Part shown: positions 1-5,197 of the stretch, piece by piece
Layout: each line of letters starts with the position of its first letter
Position numbering within the stretch: position 1 is the first letter of the stretch
From: Verrucomicrobiota bacterium
GTDB lineage: Bacteria; Verrucomicrobiota; Verrucomicrobiia; Chthoniobacterales; UBA10450
NCBI GenBank assembly: GCA_003219095.1
Contig: QHPM01000057.1
Span: 1-5,197, forward strand
DNA length: 5,197 bases
Reading direction: 5' to 3'
Translations under genes and position numbers: made by a program
The notes under the pieces: model-generated
Told to the model about the DNA's origin: nothing
The model's input: the letters and a program-made list of their open reading frames with translations, nothing else
Database searches by the model: none

Positions 1-761
1 TTGCCGGAGCGTTTATGAATTCGGCTCTTACGACACGCAATTTGATGAAGGCCTTTTTGGAACACGGCAGACCAGGACGGTTTGTCAATATAAGTTCTTT
101 CGCAGTCTACTCTGCGCTCGGCTTAAAAAAAGGCACAGTACTGAATGAGACATGCCCGTTGGAAGATTCACCGCAGGAGCGTTGCGATGCTTATGGCTTC
201 GGAAAACTTAAACAGGAAGAACTGGTCAGGCAGTATGGAAAGCAATACGGGCTGCCCTATGTGATATTGAGACCAGGAGCCGTTTTCGGGCCAGGAAAGC
301 AGGAGCTTAGCGGTCGAATAGGGATCAATACTTTTGGATTTTTTATCCATTTGGGTGGCCGAAACCGTCTTCCATTAACCTTCGTCGATAACTGTGCAGA
401 GGCCATTGTCCTGGCGGGAATTACGCCCGGTGTTGACGGCGAAATATTCAACGTCGTTGATGATGACTTACTCACGAGCAAAGAGTTCCTGCGCGCCTAT
501 CGGAAAAGGACATCAAGTTTTTCTGTCTCAATTCCGTACCCGTTGACGTATAGTCTTTGTTGGTTGTGGGAAAAATACTCCGTGTTATCAAAGAATCAGC
601 TTCCGCCCGTGTTTAATCGCCGACGCTGCGCAGCGGAATGGAAGGGGAACTGTTACTCTAACGAGAAACTAAAGCGGCGTTTGGGCTGGAGTCCGAAGGT
701 CAATATAAAGGACGCAATGGCTTCTTTCTTGAATCAGTTTGAACCGGGGACTTCGTCGTAA
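1..761 (+). CDS. NAD-dependent epimerase/dehydratase (extended SDR family), 5'-truncated by the window edge
   Basis: Likely oxidises, epimerises or dehydrates a nucleotide-linked sugar with NAD(P), in the cytoplasm. The reading frame is open to the left edge (first full codon at 3). The ATG at 15 lies inside the family's conserved helix (FMNSALTTRNLMKAF resembles the usual N-x-x-GT-x-NLL-x-A stretch), so it is not the true start; the glycine-rich NAD-binding loop and roughly 80-100 residues lie upstream. Counting from that Met, I see the catalytic Ser strand NISSFAVYS (25-33), the Y-x-x-x-K pair as YGFGK (Y60, K64), the substrate-side motif LRPGAVFGPG (85-94), the LTFVDNCAEA segment (121-130) and the C-terminal LGWSPKV block typical of sugar epimerases. 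The taa stop directly abuts the next start codon, implying translational coupling. The family is secure; the substrate, and whether it is an epimerase, dehydratase or reductase, are unknown. Confidence 0.9.
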   Translation, partial: AGAFMNSALTTRNLMKAFLEHGRPGRFVNISSFAVYSALGLKKGTVLNETCPLEDSPQERCDAYGFGKLKQEELVRQYGKQYGLPYVILRPGAVFGPGKQELSGRIGINTFGFFIHLGGRNRLPLTFVDNCAEAIVLAGITPGVDGEIFNVVDDDLLTSKEFLRAYRKRTSSFSVSIPYPLTYSLCWLWEKYSVLSKNQLPPVFNRRRCAAEWKGNCYSNEKLKRRLGWSPKVNIKDAMASFLNQFEPGTSS

Positions 762-1949
762 ATGCTTCGCGTAGCTATCGTCGGTTGCGGCAAAGTAGCC
801 GATCAGCACATTTATGCGATCCAACGGATTTCGGATTGCCGGATTGTCGCGGCGGTTGATCGAGAGTTGTTAATGGCCAGGCAACTGGCTGAGCGATTCA
901 ATGTTCCCGAATGTTTCTTTGATTTGAATGAAATGCTACGTGGATGCGAGCCGGACGTGGTTCACATCACGACTCCGCCCCAGAGCCATTTCTCGCTTGC
1001 CAGGCAATGCCTGGAGTTTGGAAGCCACGTTTACGTTGAAAAGCCATTTGCCGTCACAGCAAACGAAACAGAAGAGCTTATCCAGTTCGCAGATAGTCGT
1101 GGCCTCAGGATGACGGTTGGGCATAACTATCAGTTCACTCTTGAGATGCTGGAAATGCGCCGTCTGGTGAAACAAGGATTTTTGGGAGGAAAGCCGGTCC
1201 ATCTCGAGAGCTACTGGTCGTACGATCTGAGTGATTTAAGTTACGTTGGGCCTGTGCTTGGAAACCGCGAGCACTGGGTGCGACAGCTGCCCGGGCAGTT
1301 GTTTCATAATATTATCAGCCACGGCATCGCGAAACTGGCTGAGTTTCTCGACGATGAAGTCAGTGTGCTTGTCGCTACAGCTCATCAAAGTGCACGCCTT
1401 TCGCAATTGGGAGTCGAGGACGTTTTGGACGAGTTGCGGGTGGTACTTCGAGACGCCAGCGGCACAACCGCGTTCTTCTGTTTCTCGACTGGAATCAAAA
1501 CTACCAATCAACTGCGCATTTACGGCCCGGCTAATTCTATGGTCGCCGATATCATTACCGGAAGTCTTACTCGAAAAAGGAGCCAGCCTTACAAAAGCTA
1601 TCTTACGTACGTTATCCCTTCGTTCAATGAAGCTTGCGAACATCTTAGAAACGCAGGGCTAAATCTGTCTGATTTCATTCGGCGACGGCTTTACCAGGAC
1701 TTTGGAATGAAGGAATTAATCGAACGCTTTTATAAGAGTATTGCGGAGCAAGACTCACCCCCAATTCCTTACCGTGAAATTGTTCTGACGGCCCGAATAA
1801 TGGACGAGATCTTTGCTCAGGTCTACTCCGGTAAGAAGCCAGTCAACCATAGGGGCATCGGTGGGATCGTGGTTGACGATTTCGCTCTTGCCTCAGATCG
1901 ACCAAAGACCGCGGAACCTGAGGCGCTACGTTCCAGCGGTGACCGCTGA
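762..1949 (+). CDS. Gfo/Idh/MocA family NAD(P)-dependent oxidoreductase
   Basis: Predicted cytoplasmic sugar dehydrogenase/reductase of 395 residues, a normal length for the family or slightly long. The N-terminal Rossmann domain (about 1-120) opens with VAIVGCGKVADQH (G8, G10, H16), has an acidic strand end at VDR (32-34), and carries the signature EKPFA (93-97) with the usual catalytic Lys at K94. HNYQF (121-125) begins the transition to the C-terminal alpha/beta substrate domain. The second active-site motif, normally D-x-G-x-H, reads NIISH (183-187): the His is kept but Asp is Asn and Gly is Ile. The last 30 or so residues are polar and look like an extra tail. The ATG follows the preceding stop without a gap; GGGGA at 746-750, eleven bases upstream, may serve as ribosome binding site. 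Enzymes such as WlbA/WbpB of this family oxidise UDP-sugars in O-antigen loci, so pairing with the SDR gene suggests joint remodelling of one sugar (inference). Confidence 0.92.
   Translation: MLRVAIVGCGKVADQHIYAIQRISDCRIVAAVDRELLMARQLAERFNVPECFFDLNEMLRGCEPDVVHITTPPQSHFSLARQCLEFGSHVYVEKPFAVTANETEELIQFADSRGLRMTVGHNYQFTLEMLEMRRLVKQGFLGGKPVHLESYWSYDLSDLSYVGPVLGNREHWVRQLPGQLFHNIISHGIAKLAEFLDDEVSVLVATAHQSARLSQLGVEDVLDELRVVLRDASGTTAFFCFSTGIKTTNQLRIYGPANSMVADIITGSLTRKRSQPYKSYLTYVIPSFNEACEHLRNAGLNLSDFIRRRLYQDFGMKELIERFYKSIAEQDSPPIPYREIVLTARIMDEIFAQVYSGKKPVNHRGIGGIVVDDFALASDRPKTAEPEALRSSGDR
1934..1948 (+). promoter_or_regulatory. Small GC-rich hairpin over the stop codon and ribosome binding site at the oxidoreductase/glycosyltransferase junction
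   Basis: CAGCGGTGACCGCTG is a 15-base odd palindrome with 7-base arms and one central G; as RNA it can form CAGCGG-TGA-CCGCTG, six strong pairs with a three-base loop. It spans the best Shine-Dalgarno-like match for the glycosyltransferase (GGTGA, 1938-1942, nine bases before its ATG) and runs into the upstream tga stop (1947-1949). Ribosomes ending on the upstream gene would melt it, so it could couple translation of the two genes. The pairing is directly visible; the regulatory role is inference, and chance formation inside coding sequence is possible. Confidence 0.35.
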
Positions 1950-1951
1950 CC

Positions 1952-2869
1952 ATGAAATACGTTTTGATCACCCCCGCGAGAAACGAGGCGAGGCTCATCA
2001 CGAAAACACTCGACTCAATGGTGACCCAGACACTATTGCCGGAACGATGGGTTATTGTTGATGACGGTTCAACGGATCGGACAGCGGAACTTGTCCAATC
2101 TTATAGCAAGCGGGTTCCTTGGATCGAATTGGTCCAGCGTGTCCAGCGCGTAGATCGGAGCTTCGCTGCCAAAGTCAACGCGTTTAATATTGGCTTTGAG
2201 CGAGTTTCGTCCCTTCCCTTTGACGTGATCGGCAACCTGGACGCGGACCTATCGTTCGATCCCGATTATCTTGAATTCTTGATGCAGAAATTCTCTGAAG
2301 ATGCTAGGCTGGGGGTTGCTGGAACGCCCTTCATAGAGCATGGTTACGACTCCGCCAAGGATAGCTTTGAAGGCGAAAACCACGTCGCCGGTGGGTGTCA
2401 GCTGTTTCGGCGCCAGTGCTTCGAGGAAATCGGCGGCTACATCGGTAATCCGGCCGGGGGAATCGATTGGATCGCTGTCACGACTGCTCGGATGAAAGGG
2501 TGGAAGACATGTTCGTTTCCAGAGAAGCGGTTTCATCATTATCGCTCTCTGGGCACTGCTGAACGGGGTATAATTGCATCACTCTTCTCGTACGGCGAAA
2601 AAGACTACTATCTGGGCGGCTCGCCGGTATGGCAGCTGTTTCGCGTCTGTTATCGAGGCGCCAAACATCCAGTCGGTGGTTTCGCGTTGCTGGCGGGGTA
2701 TTGCTGGGCTGCCTTGCGGCGGACGAAGAGACCAATCTCACGTGAGTTGATGTCTTTTCACCGGCGAGAACAGATGAAAAAACTGAGGGCAATCTTGGGT
2801 GCTGTCTTGCGGTTTAAAAAGGTGGATAACTTTCGCGTCGCTTCGGCCCACAATCGCGGCAATCTCTGA
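1952..2869 (+). CDS. Family 2 (GT-A fold) glycosyltransferase
   Basis: Inverting glycosyltransferase predicted to move a sugar from a nucleotide donor to a lipid-linked or growing polysaccharide acceptor at the inner membrane face. It has 305 residues. In order: the opening strand VLITPARNEARLI (4-16); VIVDDGSTDRT (34-44), the nucleotide-binding acidic motif; GNLDADLSF (94-102) with the metal-binding D97-A-D99; VAGTPFIEHG (122-131); a GGCQLFRR block (147-154); GGIDW (169-173), with D172 in the position of the catalytic base; and KRFHHYRSLGT (192-202). The C-terminal part (about 215-305) is basic and has a mildly hydrophobic patch (GGFALLAGYCWAAL), possibly membrane-associating, but no clear transmembrane helix. 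The start is two bases after the preceding stop, with GGTGA upstream. The family is secure; donor and acceptor cannot be deduced. The domain order matches what I recall of a GT2 subgroup common in exopolysaccharide loci. Confidence 0.92.
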   Translation: MKYVLITPARNEARLITKTLDSMVTQTLLPERWVIVDDGSTDRTAELVQSYSKRVPWIELVQRVQRVDRSFAAKVNAFNIGFERVSSLPFDVIGNLDADLSFDPDYLEFLMQKFSEDARLGVAGTPFIEHGYDSAKDSFEGENHVAGGCQLFRRQCFEEIGGYIGNPAGGIDWIAVTTARMKGWKTCSFPEKRFHHYRSLGTAERGIIASLFSYGEKDYYLGGSPVWQLFRVCYRGAKHPVGGFALLAGYCWAALRRTKRPISRELMSFHRREQMKKLRAILGAVLRFKKVDNFRVASAHNRGNL

Positions 2870-2885
2870 TGATATTTGAAATTGT

Positions 2886-3770
2886 ATGCACGAGCCTCAA
2901 TTGTTCATGGTGAGTAGTAACCCCGAAGGCGCAGTTAATGCGGGGCATCGGCTCCAGGCCGAATTTTTCAAGGAGTACACTTCTCCGGAAGCAATATCAA
3001 AATATACACGTGCGACGGCTGGCTATGGCATCAGCTACCTGCTCGATCACGATTACAAGGACGTCTATCTGCGCGCTCTCGACTTGTTGTCGGATCAGGG
3101 AAAAAAACGCGGGCTCCGGATTCTCGAGTTCGGTTGTGGTGGCGGGATGAACCTGCTTCATCTCATGTCCGTCTTAGATCGGAAGGGAATCCGGGTTGAA
3201 CAGGCAATTGGGACTGATTTTTCGCCGGTGCTGATTGAAGCGGCGCAGCGGGACGCTCAAAAGCTCCTCGGCCAGGAGCAACTTCAGCGGCTGGAATTTC
3301 ACCAGGCAAAAAATGAGACCTTGGTGACCGATCTTTCGATCGCTCTGAAAAAAGAGAAATTGCAGCTACAGGGCGCGTTTGATTTCATCTTTGGCGTCAA
3401 TACTATCCGATACTGTCATGATGCCGGTAAAGAGCTAGATTGTGCGAGAGACATTTTCGAATTGCTCGCGCCTGGCGGAGTCTGTGTGGTTATAGATATG
3501 AACAATCGATTCCCGCTCTTTCGGAGCGATTTAAGGAATCGGCTTCGCGGGGCAAAGGAAGAGGAATGTTATGTTGCCTCCTTGGAAGAGTACGCTGAAC
3601 CCTTTATCAAGATCGGCTTCAAGGTTGAGCGAAAAGAGCATTTTTGCTGGGTGCCTCATTCGTCCGGGAAACTTCTTTGCAGTATTACACGTTTACTATC
3701 TCCTGTTTTGAATGTGGTGGCACCGTCCCGGGCCATGCGCGCTTTGGTCGTAGCGCGCAAGCCGTCCTAA
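2886..3770 (+). CDS. Class I SAM-dependent methyltransferase
   Basis: Predicted soluble methyltransferase of 294 residues that transfers a methyl group from S-adenosylmethionine; in this context the acceptor is probably a sugar hydroxyl or amine (inference). The N-terminal 75 residues form a helical lid-like region (QAEFFKEYTSPEAISKYTR). The SAM-binding core follows: motif I ILEFGCGGGMNLL (79-91) with E81 and the glycine loop; motif II-like acidic strand end IGTDFSP (108-114); FDFIFGVNTIRYCHD (165-179) as the motif IV region; LLAPGGVCVVIDMN (193-206) as the post-motif strand; and a closing MRALVVARKPS strand (284-294). It begins 16 bases after the glycosyltransferase stop. No Shine-Dalgarno sequence is evident upstream of the ATG; another ATG at 2907 would drop seven residues and has no better site. 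The fold is clear, the substrate unknown. Confidence 0.88.
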   Translation: MHEPQLFMVSSNPEGAVNAGHRLQAEFFKEYTSPEAISKYTRATAGYGISYLLDHDYKDVYLRALDLLSDQGKKRGLRILEFGCGGGMNLLHLMSVLDRKGIRVEQAIGTDFSPVLIEAAQRDAQKLLGQEQLQRLEFHQAKNETLVTDLSIALKKEKLQLQGAFDFIFGVNTIRYCHDAGKELDCARDIFELLAPGGVCVVIDMNNRFPLFRSDLRNRLRGAKEEECYVASLEEYAEPFIKIGFKVERKEHFCWVPHSSGKLLCSITRLLSPVLNVVAPSRAMRALVVARKPS

Positions 3771-3819
3771 AACGAATCTCTTATTCGCTGACATTTTCCG
3801 TCTCCCCCCAACCTCCATC
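3771..3819 (+). other. Intergenic spacer between methyltransferase and deacetylase-like gene
   Basis: This is the longest non-coding gap in the window. It holds a weak inverted repeat (CGAAT 3773-3777, ATTCG 3783-3787, five-base loop) without a T-run, so it is not a convincing terminator. A pyrimidine-rich stretch follows (3796-3820, with a six-C run at 3804-3809 and CCTCC at 3812-3816). I see no Shine-Dalgarno match for the downstream TTG start and no recognisable promoter. Confidence 0.5.
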
Positions 3820-5197
3820 TTGAGCGAAGAAGCAATCTTATTGGCAAGCAGCGATGGTTTGTCATCGCAAGGCAGTAATTTGGGAAAATTGCTGGACTTC
3901 TTTGGCGTTTCCTGGCGAGCCTCGACCCTCCCCGATTTCCTGAGTGACCAGAGCATTAATGGGTCCGGTTCAAGGATCCTTTGTTCATCAGATCACTTCG
4001 TTGCGTTAATGGCAGACGTCGGTCGTGATTCTGACCGGGCTCGGCGATGGCGTGAACAGATTCACTCCGCCTTTGTTTACGCGGGGGATGATATCGCGGC
4101 TTTGGACAAAATGGTAAAGACACGTCCAGGTCCATACAGCGGCGGTTTCGCCATTTCGGATAAGTTGCCTGATTTTTGTGGAATAATGGCCGGCATCCGA
4201 ATCGCACCGGACGATTCGCAGGTTGATTTAACATTCGCCTCGCAGGACCAGAGCACCGAAATTATTTCGTCAGATCGCGGCCCGGTCTTTGTAAGACGTG
4301 AATATGAAAGCGTCCCAGTGTTCCTGTCTTCGGGCGCGAGCATCATAGATCTAGAGCATGATTTGCCCGATGGTACCTTTGACGTCCGGCACCATGTCCT
4401 GGAAGCGATACCTCCGGTTCTTTACCTCAAATGGGCCTTCGCGGCTACATGCTGGAGTGCGCCCGAAAGAAGCGCCTGTCTGACAATCGATGATCCTCTC
4501 CTGAGGCCGACATATGGATTTGTCGACTACCGCGAGCTGCTATCATTCATGCGGCGCTATAAGTTTTCTACCAACATCGCATTCATTCCGTGGAACTGGC
4601 GCAGAAGTGATTCGAGCGTCACCCGGCTTTTCCGAGAGAACCCGGAATATTACTCAATCTCGGTGCACGGCTGCGCGCACACGCAGGCAGAGTTTGGGAG
4701 CGACGATTCCGATCATCTTTACGCAAAGACAAGACAAGCGCTTGAACGAATGGACCAGCATGAAGCTGCCACCGGTCTTGCTCATGACCGGGTAATGGTC
4801 TTCCCGCAAGGCGTTTTCTCCGAAGCGGCCATGAGAATATTGAAACGAACAGATCTCATCGCTGCCGTTAACAACGATACCGTCAGTTCCGATAGAAATC
4901 CCCGCCCGATTACGGTTGCCGATGTGTGGGACACGGCCATCATGTCCTACGACAATTTTGCGTTGTTCACACGACGATATCCCTGGAGCGGTGTCGAAAA
5001 CTTTGCCTTCGACAGCTTGCTCGGGAAACCGGTGATTGTCGTCATTCATCATGGCTTCTGCCGCGATCATTGCATCCGGCTGATCGAGTTCGTGGAACGG
5101 TTGAATGCCCTGGCCTGTCCGCTGAACTGGCGCAGCCTTGGTGAGTTAGTGAAGCGAAGTTGCCGCCAAAGGGCCTTATCCCCGGATGTGACGCAGG
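3820..5197 (+). CDS. Polysaccharide-deacetylase-like (NodB-fold) protein with uncharacterised N-terminal domain, 3'-truncated by the window edge
   Basis: The frame runs from after a tag at 3751-3753 to the right edge without a stop (459 codons from 3820). The first usual start codon is TTG at 3820 and no ATG or GTG lies upstream in frame; the first in-frame ATG, at 4009, would remove a strand-helix opening (EEAILLASSDGLSS), so I chose TTG. No signal peptide or membrane helix is seen, so it is probably cytoplasmic. Residues 1-200 are an unrecognised alpha/beta region. From about 217 a NodB-like domain appears: LTIDDP (221-226, D224/D225 as catalytic/metal Asp), IAFIPWNWRRS (255-265), SVHGCAHT (281-288, the metal-binding H-x3-H at H283/H287), VFPQGVFS (327-334, in the place of the third motif) and VVIHHG (407-412). 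Expected chemistry is metal-dependent de-N- or de-O-acetylation of a sugar, but activity is inference. It follows the methyltransferase by 49 bases and probably shares its transcript. Confidence 0.82.
   Translation, partial: MSEEAILLASSDGLSSQGSNLGKLLDFFGVSWRASTLPDFLSDQSINGSGSRILCSSDHFVALMADVGRDSDRARRWREQIHSAFVYAGDDIAALDKMVKTRPGPYSGGFAISDKLPDFCGIMAGIRIAPDDSQVDLTFASQDQSTEIISSDRGPVFVRREYESVPVFLSSGASIIDLEHDLPDGTFDVRHHVLEAIPPVLYLKWAFAATCWSAPERSACLTIDDPLLRPTYGFVDYRELLSFMRRYKFSTNIAFIPWNWRRSDSSVTRLFRENPEYYSISVHGCAHTQAEFGSDDSDHLYAKTRQALERMDQHEAATGLAHDRVMVFPQGVFSEAAMRILKRTDLIAAVNNDTVSSDRNPRPITVADVWDTAIMSYDNFALFTRRYPWSGVENFAFDSLLGKPVIVVIHHGFCRDHCIRLIEFVERLNALACPLNWRSLGELVKRSCRQRALSPDVTQ

Noticed and set aside
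15..17. ATG at 15 as the true start of the SDR gene
   Set aside because: The frame is open to the left edge and the sequence around it matches an internal conserved helix; the NAD-binding glycine motif would be missing.
1236..1643. Minus-strand open frame of 135 codons inside the oxidoreductase gene
   Set aside because: It lies wholly antisense to a well-supported gene, its translation shows no recognisable domain, and its composition follows the opposite strand.
2132..2149. Nine-base tandem repeat (gtccagcgt/gtccagcgc) encoding VQRVQR in the glycosyltransferase
   Set aside because: Only two copies, in frame, and the segment length fits what I recall of related proteins, so there is no sign of a recent insertion or functional repeat.
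3773..3787. Inverted repeat CGAAT-CTCTT-ATTCG after the methyltransferase stop as a terminator
   Set aside because: The stem is only five pairs, AT-containing, and is not followed by a T-run; the next gene continues in the same direction 49 bases on.
3696..4346. Three overlapping minus-strand frames after the methyltransferase, which could suggest a divergent gene set
   Set aside because: They overlap one another or abut in different frames, lack motifs, and are covered by the open plus-strand frame starting at 3820.
4514..4795. Plus-strand ATG frame of 93 codons
   Set aside because: It runs in another frame within the deacetylase-like domain, where frame 1 encodes the TIDDP and HGCAH motifs; its own translation is low-complexity and unrecognisable.
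4654..5070. Minus-strand open frame of 138 codons near the right end
   Set aside because: It is the antisense shadow of the plus-strand deacetylase-like gene, which carries clear ordered motifs over the same bases.

Overview
The window holds five plus-strand genes packed tightly head to tail, cut at both ends. It looks like the inside of a larger bacterial surface-polysaccharide (exopolysaccharide, O-antigen or capsule type) biosynthesis operon. By eye the base composition is close to balanced (about half GC). I see no rRNA, tRNA, CRISPR array, IS element or phage gene. The gene set and the style of the glycosyltransferase and the deacetylase-like protein recall polysaccharide loci of Acidobacteriota, Verrucomicrobiota and similar soil Gram-negatives. 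That placement is a low-confidence impression from memory, not something the sequence proves.

Layout: (1) 1-761, the C-terminal part of an extended SDR NAD-dependent sugar epimerase/dehydratase, with its Rossmann dinucleotide-binding start outside the window. (2) 762-1949, a Gfo/Idh/MocA-type NAD(P)-dependent sugar oxidoreductase that begins on the base after the previous stop codon. (3) 1952-2869, a family 2 (GT-A) glycosyltransferase that starts two bases after the previous stop; a small GC-rich hairpin sits on the junction. (4) 2886-3770, a class I SAM-dependent methyltransferase. (5) 3820-5197 and beyond, a polysaccharide-deacetylase-like (NodB-fold) protein with an uncharacterised N-terminal region of about 200 residues. 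It has no stop codon inside the window and most likely starts at TTG, so a search limited to complete ATG-initiated frames misses it.

Inferred logic: the SDR enzyme and the Gfo/Idh/MocA enzyme would remodel a sugar, probably nucleotide-linked, by oxidation, epimerisation or reduction. The glycosyltransferase would add a sugar to a growing repeat unit. The methyltransferase and the deacetylase-like protein would decorate a sugar. None of the five has a visible signal peptide or transmembrane segment, so all should act in the cytoplasm or at the inner face of the membrane. The actual sugar cannot be read from the sequence. No stretch longer than 300 bases lacks a gene; the largest gap is 49 bases (3771-3819). 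No promoter or convincing terminator is visible, consistent with one transcript entering from upstream and running past the right edge.
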